From: Geobacter argillaceus
GTDB lineage: Bacteria; Desulfobacterota; Desulfuromonadia; Geobacterales; DSM-12255
Direction: 5' to 3'
Length of the DNA stretch: 64,000 nt
NCBI RefSeq assembly: GCF_007830735.1
Contig: NZ_VLLN01000005.1
Span: forward strand, 62,001-126,000
Below, in pieces: positions 20,093 through 29,077 of the stretch. The notes below the pieces were generated by a model. The model was not told the origin of the DNA. It made no database searches and was given only the letters and a program-made list of their open reading frames with translations. A program made the position numbers and the translations under genes. Numbering within the stretch: the stretch's first letter is position 1; the number at the start of each line of letters is the position of its first letter.

Positions 20093-20116
20093 AAAAAGGC
20101 CGGGAAGGGGGCTGCA

Positions 20117-20425
20117 ATGCATCTTGTGCAGATACTGCTGCCGCTGTACGACAATGAGCGGAAACTGTTTCCCCAGCACGAATACGAACGGGTGAGAGAT
20201 GAGCTGACCGAGCGGTTCGGCGGCCTTACCTCCTATGTACAGTCGCCGGCCAAGGGGCTCTGGAGGGAGACCGGGGCCGGGACCGTGCACGACGACATCG
20301 TTATCTATGAGGTGATGACCGAACAGCTGGACCGCGGCTGGTGGCACGGCTATCGCCGGGACCTGGCTGAGCGCTTCCGTCAGGAACTGCTGATCGTGCG
20401 GGTCAGCGAGGTACAGCTGCTCTGA
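20117..20425 (+). CDS. conserved hypothetical protein (102 aa)
   Basis: A small soluble protein beginning MHLVQILLPLYDNERKLFPQ, with a middle segment YVQSPAKGLWRETGAG and an amphipathic C-terminus ending LLIVRVSEVQLL. The alternation of beta strand (LVQILLPL, DDIVIYEVMT, LLIVRVSEVQ) and helix suggests a ferredoxin-like alpha/beta fold. I do not assign a function. It follows the DUF188 gene by 24 bp on the same strand and is likely co-transcribed. A GGGAAGGGGG purine run precedes the ATG. Confidence 0.7.
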   Translation: MHLVQILLPLYDNERKLFPQHEYERVRDELTERFGGLTSYVQSPAKGLWRETGAGTVHDDIVIYEVMTEQLDRGWWHGYRRDLAERFRQELLIVRVSEVQLL

Positions 20426-20561
20426 GCCGGAGGGAGCAGTCTCTGCCGTTGTAAGGAGTCTCGGCAGCTCACGCACACCAGATCATGGTACAATTAAGCC
20501 AAAGGGTGCTGACGTGCCAGTTGGCGTGGGTCGTATGTCGGCACAGGAGGAGGTGTTTGGG

Positions 20562-20750
20562 ATGGCACGGTTCTATGATACGGTGAACGAGTCTGACCTG
20601 GCTCGGGTTGAAGGGGTGTTGAGGCGTGGCGGGATCGAGTACTTCTGCCGGGATAGCAGGGTCGAGCCGGCTCTGAAGGAGATTCAGGTAGCCGAAGAGG
20701 ATTTGGCGCGCGCCCAGGAGTTGCTGGAACGCTTTTGTGCACGGTGCTGA
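20562..20750 (+). CDS. DUF2007-like small signal-transducing protein (62 aa)
   Basis: A 62-residue protein, MARFYDTVNESDLARVEGVL followed by RRGGIEYFCRDSR and a helix with EIQVAEEDLARAQELLERF. The pattern (strand, helix, Gly-Ile strand, final helix) fits the DUF2007 / putative prokaryotic signal-transducing fold, which resembles PII-like small domains. The ATG at 20562 is favoured by GGAGGAGG 9 bp upstream over an earlier in-frame ATG at 20514. No partner is adjacent, so its role is unknown. A strong terminator follows 20 bp after the stop. Confidence 0.68.
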   Translation: MARFYDTVNESDLARVEGVLRRGGIEYFCRDSRVEPALKEIQVAEEDLARAQELLERFCARC

Positions 20751-20770
20751 GCCGACCTGCCATTGGTGTG

Positions 20771-20807
20771 AACGAGAAAAGCCCGCGTTGTGCGGGCTTT
20801 TCTCGTT
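20771..20807. terminator. bidirectional rho-independent terminator
   Basis: A perfect 16-bp stem, AACGAGAAAAGCCCGC (20771-20786) with its complement (20792-20807) and a GTTGT loop, has A/T runs at both ends. It lies between two convergent genes. Confidence 0.92.
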
Positions 20808-20820
20808 GTTGTGCGCCAGG

Positions 20821-21084
20821 TCACCGCAGGAAATCCTTGACCAGGATCAGCATACCGCCGCTCTCCCGGGTTATGGCAGCCTCCCGTTCCTCAAGGGTGA
20901 GCATTTCGTGCAGTTGTTTGCGGGCCCGCTTCCGGCTCCCGGCGATTGCTTCGGCCATCTTGCAGAGGATGCCTACCGGCAGGCCGTTGCGGTATCCTTC
21001 TACCAGTTTGGTGATTTCGTCCCGGCGCTGGGTGTTGCTCCAGCTCTTGTAGACCGATGCTCCCAGATCGTCATTCGCAAACAT
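20821..21084 (-). CDS. hypothetical protein (87 aa)
   Basis: A short soluble protein starting MFANDDLGASVYKSWSNTQR, with basic helices in the middle (AIAGSRKRARKQLHEMLTLE) and a hydrophobic end (GGMLILVKDFLR). No domain is recognised. The ATG at 21084 is preferred over the longer frame because it follows a purine-rich AGGGGGGA on the reverse strand. It is convergent with the DUF2007 gene and shares its terminator. Confidence 0.5.
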   Translation of the reverse strand: MFANDDLGASVYKSWSNTQRRDEITKLVEGYRNGLPVGILCKMAEAIAGSRKRARKQLHEMLTLEEREAAITRESGGMLILVKDFLR

Positions 21085-21246
21085 GCCGTCCCCCCTGCTT
21101 AGAACTGAGGCGTTAACATACTGCAAGGAGAGTAGGGTCGTCCAGACTTTTTCGCTGCACAAAGAGGGGGGAAGGGATACGGCGAGGTGCGGCCTGTCCT
21201 TGATCAAAGAAGGCCGCAGTCAGTGGCAGGCAGGCCTGCTGATCGG

Positions 21247-21411
21247 TCAATAGCGGACCACCGCCCCGACCGGCGTCTCCCGTACCAGCCAGTAGTAGAT
21301 CAGTTCATGGGTCCGGCAGATGTAGTCGCCAAGGCTGTCGGCATCGGTTTCGTCTTTGACCCGGACCGCGAACAGGCAGATGTCGTTGCTGTCGAAGCAG
21401 TTCACAAACAT
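21247..21411 (-). CDS. small hypothetical protein (54 aa)
   Basis: A reverse-strand gene with a good GGAGG site 6 bp before the ATG (CAT at 21409-21411). The product starts MFVNCFDSNDICLFAVRVKD, then ETDADSLGDYICRTHELIYY, and ends WLVRETPVGAVVRY. It is soluble, acidic in the middle, with three cysteines. No family is recognised. An 8-bp hairpin (TGCGGCCT at 21187-21194, partner at 21210-21217) downstream may terminate it, though it lacks a T-run. Confidence 0.5.
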   Translation of the reverse strand: MFVNCFDSNDICLFAVRVKDETDADSLGDYICRTHELIYYWLVRETPVGAVVRY

Positions 21412-21705
21412 GGGCCACCTCCGTTTCGTGACGCTGCAGGATTATTTCTGCTGTATTTATTGGTAGCATAAACGGTGCCAAGGTTTAATGAGAACTCCGG
21501 ACGGGCCGAACGAATGGCGCCGACAGCGCCTGTGCCCGAAAAGGAGGCATCCAAAGCAGTGGTGCATATTTTGTCATCTGGTTGTTTTGCGGCATGAGTG
21601 TCGGAAATGGAGCAAACTTGACCTTTGCCCTGAATCTGGTTCACTTGAAGTCAGCGCATACGCGTTCACAACAGGTAGCCAAGAACGGATAAAGGAGGGC
21701 GGAAC

Positions 21706-22173
21706 ATGAAGGGGAACGAGACGGTGATCGAGCATTTGAACTGGCGTCTGGCCGAGGAGTTGACCGCCATCAACCAGTACTTCGTCCATGCCGAGCTTTG
21801 CGAGAACTGGGGGTACGAGCGGCTGCACGGGATGATCCGCAAGCGGTCCATCGATGAGATGAAGCATGCGGAAAAGCTGATCGCCCGGATCATCTTTCTG
21901 GAAGGAAAACCGATCGTCAGCAATCTGAACAAGATCCACATCGGCGAAGAGGTGGCGAAGATGCACAAGAACGATCACTCTGCCGAAGAGGCTGCCATCA
22001 AGGGGTATAACGAGAGCATCCGGGTGGCGGTGGAGATGGGGGACAACGGCACGCGGGAACTCCTGGAATCGATCCTGCGGGAGGAGGAAGTGCACATCGA
22101 TGAGTTGGAGTCCCAACTGGACCAGATCAAGCAGATGGGGGTGCAGAACTACCTGGTGGAGCAGATCGACTGA
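21706..22173 (+). CDS. bfr: bacterioferritin
   Basis: A 155-residue haem-containing ferritin that oxidises Fe(II) and stores the mineral inside a 24-subunit shell. All di-iron ferroxidase ligands are present at the canonical positions: Glu18, Glu51, His54, Glu94, Glu127 and His130. Met52, the axial haem ligand, is also present. The length matches the family (155-160 aa). AAAGGAGGG precedes the ATG. It is a single gene bounded by a strong shared terminator. The upstream 294-bp gap contains no clear Fur box that I can see. Confidence 0.95.
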   Translation: MKGNETVIEHLNWRLAEELTAINQYFVHAELCENWGYERLHGMIRKRSIDEMKHAEKLIARIIFLEGKPIVSNLNKIHIGEEVAKMHKNDHSAEEAAIKGYNESIRVAVEMGDNGTRELLESILREEEVHIDELESQLDQIKQMGVQNYLVEQID

Positions 22174-22196
22174 TACGTGACAGATGTCAGTGCAAA

Positions 22197-22230
22197 AAAA
22201 TGGGGACCCGGTTTGCCGGGTCCCCATTTT
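22197..22230. terminator. bidirectional rho-independent terminator
   Basis: A perfect 15-bp stem AAAATGGGGACCCGG (22197-22211) with complement at 22216-22230 and a TTTG loop. A/T runs on both sides serve bfr and the convergent deacetylase gene. Confidence 0.92.
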
Positions 22231-22255
22231 CACGTCAGCAGAATTTCGACAATCA

Positions 22256-23059
22256 TTACTCCAGGGGGAGTTCCGACAGCCGGACAAAGCGGAAGCCTCT
22301 TTTTTTCAACTCCGGCACGGCGTCCATGACGCCGGCCGCGGTGCCGCCGGCCGGGTGGTTCATGTGGAGGATGACGATGGACCCTGGGCCGGCTCGCAGC
22401 ATGGCCTGCTTGACCTGCTGCCGGGAAAAGGTTGCTCCGGCATCCCCCAGGACGGAAAAGCCGGCAACCTGTTCCCCGAGGGCCTCGGCGACCTGCACCG
22501 CCACCTCGTCGTAATAGGCGGTCCCTGCGCGGTAGAAGCGGGGCCGTTTGCCGGTCAGCTCTGCCAGGTTCCGGGCATTCAGTTCGATTTCGTCCACCAG
22601 TTCGGCCACGCTGTTTGTCCCGCTAATGCCGTAGACCGATCTGCCGGTCATCGATGCCGGTTTGTGTCTGAGGCCGTGGTTGGCAATCTCGAAAAGGGGG
22701 TTGGCAGCCAGCCGGTCGAAGGTGGCGCGATTGGGTCCTATCCAGCGGGCGTTGACGAAGAGGGTGGCCGGCACCTGTTCCCGCTCCAGGAACTCCATGA
22801 GCCGGCTGTCGTACCCCATCCCTTTTGCGCTGCCACAGGCATCGAAGGTCAGGGCGATTACCTTGTCCCCAGTCCTGATACGGCTCTTCACGCCGCTGAC
22901 GTTCTCGCCCCACTGCTTCGGGGGTACGCTTCCGAAACGTTCTACCAACCGTTGCTTAAGAGCCGTGTAGTCATGGTCTGCAGCCGCATCTCCTCTCGCA
23001 CTGCTGACGAAGCAGAGGAAAAACAGTAACAGCCCGACAACTGCGTGAACGATCTTCAT
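22256..23059 (-). CDS. exported polysaccharide deacetylase family protein
   Basis: A 267-residue secreted protein with a signal peptide (MKIVHAVVGLLLFFLCFVSS, cleavage near ARG-DAAA). A NodB-homology domain spans about 65-265. The metal/catalytic motifs are ALTFDACGS (normally TFDDG), the His pair in NHGLRHKP, and FYRAGTAYYDE. The late motif with catalytic His is IVILHMNHP. The second Asp of motif 1 is Ala, so the usual Asp-His-His metal triad is incomplete. It could deacetylate peptidoglycan or another glycan, or be a variant with changed chemistry. It is monocistronic, convergent with bfr. Confidence 0.8.
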   Translation of the reverse strand: MKIVHAVVGLLLFFLCFVSSARGDAAADHDYTALKQRLVERFGSVPPKQWGENVSGVKSRIRTGDKVIALTFDACGSAKGMGYDSRLMEFLEREQVPATLFVNARWIGPNRATFDRLAANPLFEIANHGLRHKPASMTGRSVYGISGTNSVAELVDEIELNARNLAELTGKRPRFYRAGTAYYDEVAVQVAEALGEQVAGFSVLGDAGATFSRQQVKQAMLRAGPGSIVILHMNHPAGGTAAGVMDAVPELKKRGFRFVRLSELPLE

Positions 23060-23217
23060 CAGTGTCGTCCCTTTCCAACCTCATCCCAAGTGTTCCTGAT
23101 GGAAATAAATCTAGCGGGAGACGGCCGGCAATGCAAGCGTTGAGCGATAACTCCCAATTATCATTGAGTAGTTGCCGCGGCAAATTAGTGGAATTGTATC
23201 CATGAGCAAATTTCCCC

Positions 23218-23245
23218 TTAAGGGTCGGGCTATTGGACCCGAAAA
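23218..23245 (+). promoter_or_regulatory. weak sigma-28-like element upstream of the Cache/CZB receptor gene
   Basis: TTAAG at 23218-23222 is followed after 15 bp by CCCGAAAA at 23238-23245. This resembles the TTAAG-N14-CCGATAA elements of the chemotaxis cluster but has a mismatch and one extra spacer base. It lies 90 bp before the start codon. Confidence 0.25.
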
Positions 23246-23335
23246 ACAACCAAACCCGCCTTTTTCATTAAGTAGATTTTCAGCCATTCCATTTATACCT
23301 GTTCAGTCGTTACATCTTCGGAGGAGAGAAAAAGC

Positions 23336-25342
23336 ATGGCCCTTAAAGCGTACAAAGACTGGAGTATTTTTGCAAAGATCATGAGCCTGTCGATCCTGAC
23401 ATGGCTGGTGCTGGTGCTGGCAACCATGTTTGCCCTGGTGCCGTTTGTCCGCGGTCTCATCCTGAAGGAAAAACAGGCCACCGTCAGCTCCCTGGTGCAG
23501 GAAGCGACCACGATGCTCGCTTCGTACCAGAAACAGGTCGACGCCGGGATGCTCACCAGGGAGGACGCCCAGAAACGGGCTGCCGAGCGTATCGCCAGTA
23601 TCCGCTATGATGGGTCAAACTATCTCTGGATCAACGACATGAACGCGAAGATGATCATGCATCCGATCAAACCGGACATGAACGGCAAGGACCTGCGCGA
23701 GCTCAAGGACTCCAATGGAAAGGACTTTTTCATGGAGATGGTCAAGGTCTGCAAGGATAAGGGGAAGGGGGTTGTCGAATACACATGGCCCAAACCGGGC
23801 AGCAGCGCGGCAGTACCCAAGATCTCCTATGTTGAGCTGTATCAGCCGTGGGGCTGGGTCATCGGCACCGGTATCTACATCGACGATGTGACCGCCCATA
23901 TGCGAACCATCCAGGCCAGCATCGGGGTTGCCCTGCTCGCCATTCTGGCACTCAGCATACTCCTGGCCTGGGTAGTGTCCGCCACCATTACCCGACCGGT
24001 CAAGACCATAGTCAATGCCATGAAAGATATTGCCGAAGGAGAAAGTGACCTGACCAAGCAGCTGCCGGTCCTTGCCGACAATGAGATCGGCAAGTTGGGC
24101 CGGGAGGTCAATATCTTTATTGACAAGCTCCACAGCGTTGTCAGCAATGTGTCTGCTTCGTCCATCAAGGTGGCAATTGCCGCCAACCAGCTGCACACCA
24201 CGGCCGAGCATATCGCCACCGGGGCCGAGGAGGTCGTTGCCCAAAGCACGACCGTTGCCACAGCCGGCGAGGAGATGTCTGCCACTTCCGGCGATATTGC
24301 CAGGAACTGCCAGCTTGCCGCCGAAGGTGCCCAACGCGCCACACAGTCGGCCCATCGTGGCGTATCGGTAGTTGATGCCACCATTGCGGTCATGCAACAA
24401 ATCACCGAGAAAGTTCAGTGTTCAGCAAAAACGGTCGAAAGCCTGGGGGCGAGAAGCGACCAGATCGGCGCCATTATCGGCACCATTGAGGACATTGCCG
24501 ACCAGACCAACCTGCTGGCCCTGAATGCCGCCATCGAGGCGGCCCGGGCCGGCGAGCAGGGGCGCGGTTTTGCGGTGGTGGCCGATGAGGTTCGTGCCCT
24601 GGCTGAGCGTACAACCCGCGCCACCCGCGAGATCGGGGAGATGATCAAGGCCATCCAGTCGGAAACCAAAGGAGCGGTCGAAGCCATGGGGCAGGGGGTA
24701 CGTCAGGTGGAGTCCGGCACCCTGGAGGCGGGCAAGTCGGGAGAAGCCCTGCGTGAGATCATGGAACAGATCAACGACGTGGCAATGCAGGTGAGTCAGA
24801 TCGCCACCGCTGCCGAAGAGCAGACCGCTACCACCAGCGAAATATCTAACAACATGCACCAGATTACCCTGATCGTCCAGAACACTGCGCAGATGGCACA
24901 CGAGTCGCTGGAAGACTCCAGCCACATGAACGGCAATGCCGAAGAGTTGATGTCCATTCTCGGCAGGTTCAAAATCAACGAGGATACGTCTATTATTCTC
25001 AATAAGGCCAAGAGCGCGCATCTGATTTTTATTGGCAAGATCAAGTCACATCTGGACGGTTCCGCCCGCATCGACCCCAATACCCTTCCGACCCACCTGA
25101 CCTGTGCCTTTGGCAAGTGGTACCAGAGCAAAGGTAATGAAAACTGCGGCCATCTCGGCATGTTCCGGGAGATCGATGCACCCCATGCCAAGGTGCATGA
25201 CCTGGGCAAGCAGGCGATCAATGCCTACAACGCCGGTGACAGGAACAAGGCGTACCTGCTCTGCGAGGAGATGGTGTCGAACTCCAGGGTCCTGCTGGAG
25301 ATTCTCGATAAATTGGCCATCAATTGTAAGGACCGACATTAG
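23336..25342 (+). CDS. methyl-accepting chemotaxis protein with Cache sensor and C-terminal CZB domain
   Basis: A 668-residue transmembrane chemoreceptor. TM1 is at about 18-42, a periplasmic single Cache domain at about 45-185 ([34 protein letters not shown]), TM2 at about 193-215, HAMP at about 215-268, then the cytoplasmic hairpin. The tip [20 protein letters not shown] is at about 387-406. The last 110 residues form a chemoreceptor zinc-binding (CZB) domain with His in SHLDG, Cys in LTCAFGKWY, and HAKVHDLGK. Cache domains of this type often bind small carboxylates. CZB domains bind zinc and have been linked to redox or hypochlorite sensing. GGAGGAG precedes the ATG. It is separated from the main che cluster. 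Confidence 0.92.
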   Translation: MALKAYKDWSIFAKIMSLSILTWLVLVLATMFALVPFVRGLILKEKQATVSSLVQEATTMLASYQKQVDAGMLTREDAQKRAAERIASIRYDGSNYLWINDMNAKMIMHPIKPDMNGKDLRELKDSNGKDFFMEMVKVCKDKGKGVVEYTWPKPGSSAAVPKISYVELYQPWGWVIGTGIYIDDVTAHMRTIQASIGVALLAILALSILLAWVVSATITRPVKTIVNAMKDIAEGESDLTKQLPVLADNEIGKLGREVNIFIDKLHSVVSNVSASSIKVAIAANQLHTTAEHIATGAEEVVAQSTTVATAGEEMSATSGDIARNCQLAAEGAQRATQSAHRGVSVVDATIAVMQQITEKVQCSAKTVESLGARSDQIGAIIGTIEDIADQTNLLALNAAIEAARAGEQGRGFAVVADEVRALAERTTRATREIGEMIKAIQSETKGAVEAMGQGVRQVESGTLEAGKSGEALREIMEQINDVAMQVSQIATAAEEQTATTSEISNNMHQITLIVQNTAQMAHESLEDSSHMNGNAEELMSILGRFKINEDTSIILNKAKSAHLIFIGKIKSHLDGSARIDPNTLPTHLTCAFGKWYQSKGNENCGHLGMFREIDAPHAKVHDLGKQAINAYNAGDRNKAYLLCEEMVSNSRVLLEILDKLAINCKDRH

Positions 25343-25350
25343 CCCGCCCG

Positions 25351-25363
25351 CCCCCCCCCCCCC
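25351..25363. repeat. 13-bp poly-C tract
   Basis: Thirteen consecutive C residues follow two CCCG units directly after the receptor gene stop. The tract is intergenic, so slippage would not change a reading frame here. Confidence 0.9.
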
Positions 25364-25371
25364 ACCCATTC

Positions 25372-25402
25372 ACGGCCTCCCCTTCCAAGGGAGGCCGTTT
25401 TC
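25372..25402 (+). terminator. rho-independent terminator after the receptor gene
   Basis: ACGGCCTCCC (25372-25381) pairs with GGGAGGCCGT (25389-25398) over a 7-base loop and leads into TTTTCC. Confidence 0.8.
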
Positions 25403-25561
25403 CTGCCACGGCAGCCCGAGAACTCCACAACCGAAAGAGAAAACGGCAGCGTGGAGTACGTTCTGCCGGCAAGCCGCTTCAACAGACTGTGCTTGCCTCA
25501 TCACACAGCGGCAGGTAAACTTGCCGTCTGCGAGATGGCGCGACAGGGACGATGGGAGCAT

Positions 25562-26461
25562 ATGGCACAACATGAAGAGAAAAACGTAGCGGCTGGCGGC
25601 GCCTGGCTGATCCTGCTGGCTGCCATGCTCTGGGGTACCACCGGCACGTCCCAGGCATTGGCCCCCACCGGCGCCAACCCGGTGCTGATCGGGGCATTGC
25701 GACTGGCCGTAGGGGGGGTGGCCCTCCTGGTGCTGGCCGGTGTGCGGGGGCGCCTGCGGATAGAGGGCCGCTGGCCTGTTGTGCCCACGTTCTGGGCCGC
25801 TGTCTGTGTTGCCGCCTATCAGCTCTGCTTCTTTGCCGCCGTGTCCAGGACCGGCGTGGCAGTCGGGACCATGGTCGGCATCGGCAGCTCGCCGGTGGTT
25901 GCCGGCATCCTTGCCTTTCTGGTCCGGGGTGAGCGGCCGGGACGCCGTTGGTTCGGGGCCACGGTACTTGCCATTGCCGGCTGCACGCTGCTACTGGCAA
26001 CCGGCGGCGGGGTGAGCGTCAACCCGCTCGGCATTCTCCTTGCTTTTGGCGCCGGTGCCTCCTATGCCGCGTACACCCTGGCGATCAAGATCCTCCTGGA
26101 CGGCCGCTCGCCCGATGCGGTGGTGGCCGTGGTGTTCTCCCTCGGCGCCCTGCTGCTGGCGCCGTTTCTTATCTCCTCCGATCTCTCCTGGCTTGCCGGA
26201 CCGCGTGGGCTGCTGGTGGTACTCCATCTGGGGCTTATCGCCACGGCCCTGTCCTATCGGCTCTTTGCCCGGGGGTTGAAGACGGTGCCGGTGGCCACCG
26301 CTGTCACCCTCTCTCTGGCCGAGCCGCTCACTGCAGCCCTGCTGGGGGTCGTGGTGATCGGGGAGCGGCTCACCCTACCGGCGCTGGTTGGCATCTGCCT
26401 CCTTTTCGGCGGGTTGGCGTTGCTGGCTGTAAGGCCACGGCGACCGACATGTACCGAATGA
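25562..26461 (+). CDS. EamA/DMT-family transporter
   Basis: An inner-membrane protein of 299 residues with about ten hydrophobic helices in two EamA repeats. The first repeat begins WLILLAAMLWGTTGTSQALA, the second LGILLAFGAGASYAAYTLAI, the duplicated layout of drug/metabolite exporters (RhaT/YdcZ-like group). Substrate is unknown; many members export amino acids or metabolites. The start is uncertain: ATG 25562 has GGGAG only 3 bp away, while earlier in-frame ATGs (25535, 25451) are also open. Its last 87 bp overlap the 3' end of the convergent COG2403 gene. Confidence 0.82.
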   Translation: MAQHEEKNVAAGGAWLILLAAMLWGTTGTSQALAPTGANPVLIGALRLAVGGVALLVLAGVRGRLRIEGRWPVVPTFWAAVCVAAYQLCFFAAVSRTGVAVGTMVGIGSSPVVAGILAFLVRGERPGRRWFGATVLAIAGCTLLLATGGGVSVNPLGILLAFGAGASYAAYTLAIKILLDGRSPDAVVAVVFSLGALLLAPFLISSDLSWLAGPRGLLVVLHLGLIATALSYRLFARGLKTVPVATAVTLSLAEPLTAALLGVVVIGERLTLPALVGICLLFGGLALLAVRPRRPTCTE

Positions 26462-27781
26462 TACCGATGCGAGCAGTCCGAGGAATGCCTCGCGCAGCGG
26501 GGTGCCGTCGGTTTCGGCAATGGCGTAGCTGACCCGCAGGATCGGCGTCTCGACCCGGACCAGGCGGGCCAGGTCGATCGGGGTGGCGGCCAGGACCAGA
26601 TCGCACGGTACGGCCGCGATGGTGGCGGCCAGCTCATCCACCTGCTCCGGCCGATACCCCAGGGCCGGCAGGACCGGCCCGAGATGGGGATAGCGGCCGT
26701 AGACCTCCTTGAGCGAGCCGATTGCCCAGGGGCGCGGATCGATGACCTCCCGTGCACCATACTGCCCGGCCGCGGCCAGCCCGGCACCGCTCGGCATGGA
26801 GCCGTGGGTGACGGTCGGTCCGTCCTCCACCACCAGCACCCGCTTTCCCTTGATCCGCTCCCCTTCGGCCGCCGTCACCTTTGATTCGGTCCGCACCACG
26901 GCCGCTGCCGGGTTGCCCCGGCGGATCGCCTCCACTACCGCCTCGACAGCCGCCGGTTTCGCGGCATTCACCTTGTTGATCACCACCATGCCGGCCCGCC
27001 GCAGGTTCACCTCTCCCGGATACCAGGATGTCTCGTGTCCCGGCCGAAGCGGATCGGCCACCACGATTTCCAGGTCGGGCCGGAAGAACGGCAGGTCGTT
27101 GTTGCCGCCGTCCCAGATGATGAGCCGGGCCTCCTTTTCGGCCCTGCGGAGGATGGTCCGGTAGTCCACGCCGGCATAGACCACGGCGCCATGGGCCAGC
27201 AGGTGCTCGTATTCCTCCCGCTCCTCGATGGTGCAGTGGAAGCGGTCCAGGTCGGTGTCGTCGCTAAACCGTTCCACTGCCTGGGTGGCCAGGTCGCCGT
27301 ACGGCATCGGGTGGCGCACCACCACCGGCCTGATCCCCAACTCGACCAGGATGTCGCAGAAGTAGCGGACTACCTGGCTCTTGCCGCAGCCGGTCCGGAC
27401 GGCGCAGACCGAGACCACCGGCCGTCTGCTCTTCAGCATGGTGGCATTGGGACCGATGAGCCGGAAGTCGGCCCCGCAGGCCAGGACGCGGGAGGCGGTG
27501 TGCATCAGCTCCGCATGGGAGATGTCGCTGTAGGCGAAGACCACCTGGTCGACCCGGTGGCGGCGGATCAGTGTGGCGAGCTCCTTCTCCGGCCGGATCG
27601 GAATCCCCCGCGGGTAGAGCGGCCCGGCCAGGGAGGCCGGGTAGCGGCGCTGCGCGATGTAGGGGATCTGGGCGGCGGTGAAGGCAACGACCGAGTAGGC
27701 CGGATTGTTGCGGAAGCAGCAGGCAAAGTTGTGGAAATCCCGGCCTGCTGCCCCCATGATGATGACCCGCACCGGTTTCAT
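26375..27781 (-). CDS. COG2403 GTPase, cyclic 2,3-diphosphoglycerate synthetase-like
   Basis: A 468-residue protein resembling the cyclic 2,3-diphosphoglycerate synthetase / COG2403 predicted GTPase family. The N-terminal half has a Rossmann-like start (VRVIIMGAAGRDFHNFACCF). A P-loop AVRTGCGKS follows at residues 127-135, then RPVVVRHPMPYGDLA, LIIWDGGNNDLPFFRPDLEI, VVINKVNAA and VLVVEDGPTVTHGSMPSGAG. In Methanothermus the enzyme closes 2,3-diphosphoglycerate with ATP; in bacteria the substrate is not known. It is the last gene of a three-gene operon after an aminotransferase (4-bp ATGA overlap) and carbamate kinase. The C-terminal 30 residues, overlapping the EamA gene, are basic and low in conservation character. 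Confidence 0.78.
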   Translation of the reverse strand: MKPVRVIIMGAAGRDFHNFACCFRNNPAYSVVAFTAAQIPYIAQRRYPASLAGPLYPRGIPIRPEKELATLIRRHRVDQVVFAYSDISHAELMHTASRVLACGADFRLIGPNATMLKSRRPVVSVCAVRTGCGKSQVVRYFCDILVELGIRPVVVRHPMPYGDLATQAVERFSDDTDLDRFHCTIEEREEYEHLLAHGAVVYAGVDYRTILRRAEKEARLIIWDGGNNDLPFFRPDLEIVVADPLRPGHETSWYPGEVNLRRAGMVVINKVNAAKPAAVEAVVEAIRRGNPAAAVVRTESKVTAAEGERIKGKRVLVVEDGPTVTHGSMPSGAGLAAAGQYGAREVIDPRPWAIGSLKEVYGRYPHLGPVLPALGYRPEQVDELAATIAAVPCDLVLAATPIDLARLVRVETPILRVSYAIAETDGTPLREAFLGLLASVSFGTCRSPWPYSQQRQPAEKEADANQRR

Positions 27782-29064
27782 GCCACCGCTCCCAGCCCTT
27801 CGTCGATGATTGTCAGGGCCTGATCCAGCTCGTCATCGCTGATGGTGAGCGGCGGGACCAGGCGGAGCACGTTCCGGTCCGTGCCGCAGTTAATGATGAG
27901 AAGCCCCTTTTCGCGGCACCAGTCCAGGAGCCGCTCGCAGGCTGCGCCGGCAGGGGTGCCCACGTTATCCACCAGCTCTACGCCGATCATCAACCCCATT
28001 CCCCGGACGTCGCCGATCAATGGGCGGTGTTCCTGCATGGCCCGCAACCGCTCCATGGCCCGTTCCCCCAGTTGCTGGCAGCGGGGGAGGAGCCCTTCGT
28101 CGCGGATCGTCTCGATGGTGGCGATGGCTGCCGCGCAGGCGATCGGGTTGCCGCCGAAGGTCGTACCATGGGCGCCGGAGGGCCACTGTTCCATGATCTG
28201 TCGTTTTGCCACCACCGCCGAAAGCGGGAACCCTGAGGCGATCCCCTTGGCCACGGTCATGATGTCGGGAACCATGCCGTAGCGCTGGGCCGCGAACCAG
28301 TCGCCGGTTCTGCCCATGCCGGACTGGACCTCGTCGAAGATCAGGAGGATGCCGTGGTCGTCGCACAGGCGGCGCAGCCGTTTCAGAAAGGCCGGCGGTG
28401 CCGGTGCGTACCCCCCTTCGCCGAGGATCGGCTCGATGAGGATGGCCGCCACCTCATTGGGAGTGATGAGCCGCCCGAGCATCTCCTCCAGCGCCCCGAA
28501 GCAGGCAAGGGAGCAGGTCTCCGGTCGGCAGTGCATGGGGCAGCGGTAGCTGAAGGGGTAGGGGGCGTGATAGACCGACGGCAGGAGCGGATGATAGCGG
28601 GACCGGTAGCGGGCCGAACTGGTGGTGACCGACACCGCCCCCAGGGTCCGGCCATGGAAGGCGCCGCTGAAGGCGATGATCCCCTGCCGGCCGGTGACGA
28701 ACCGGGCGAGCTTCAGGGCACCGTCGACTGCTTCGGCGCCGGAGTTGCTGAAGAAGAGCATGTCGAGCCCCGGTGGGGTGATTGAGGCGAGGAGTTCGGC
28801 CGCGGCCACGGTGGTTTCGTTATAGTAGATCCCGCCGGTGTGGACGAACTGTTCCAACTGACCGGCCACCCGTTCCCGCACCCGCGGATGGTTGTGGCCG
28901 AGGTTCAGGACGGCGATCCCGGTGGCGAAGTCCAGGTACCGCTTTCCTTCCCGGTCGATCACCCAGCTTCCTTCGCCCCGCTCGATGGCCAGCGGGTGGT
29001 AGAGGTGCAGGGCAGGGGTGAAGACCCGCTCCGCGCGGGCGACGATTTCGGCATTAGCGGTCAT
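27778..29064 (-). CDS. class III (fold type I) PLP aminotransferase, GABA/ornithine/acetylornithine-like
   Basis: A 428-residue PLP enzyme. The cofactor pocket contains SNSGAEAVDGALKLAR, the family aspartate motif LLIFDEVQSGMGRTG, and the Schiff-base lysine Lys273 in TVAKGIASGFPLS. A cysteine-containing segment (FSYRCPMHCRPETCSLACFG) is like that of archaeal-type members. The amino donor is probably an omega-amino acid such as 4-aminobutyrate or ornithine, but specificity cannot be read reliably. It lies 13 bp after carbamate kinase and overlaps the COG2403 gene by 4 bp, so all three are surely one transcript. Confidence 0.86.
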   Translation of the reverse strand: MTANAEIVARAERVFTPALHLYHPLAIERGEGSWVIDREGKRYLDFATGIAVLNLGHNHPRVRERVAGQLEQFVHTGGIYYNETTVAAAELLASITPPGLDMLFFSNSGAEAVDGALKLARFVTGRQGIIAFSGAFHGRTLGAVSVTTSSARYRSRYHPLLPSVYHAPYPFSYRCPMHCRPETCSLACFGALEEMLGRLITPNEVAAILIEPILGEGGYAPAPPAFLKRLRRLCDDHGILLIFDEVQSGMGRTGDWFAAQRYGMVPDIMTVAKGIASGFPLSAVVAKRQIMEQWPSGAHGTTFGGNPIACAAAIATIETIRDEGLLPRCQQLGERAMERLRAMQEHRPLIGDVRGMGLMIGVELVDNVGTPAGAACERLLDWCREKGLLIINCGTDRNVLRLVPPLTISDDELDQALTIIDEGLGAVA

Positions 29065-29077
29065 GGTGTTGGTCCTT

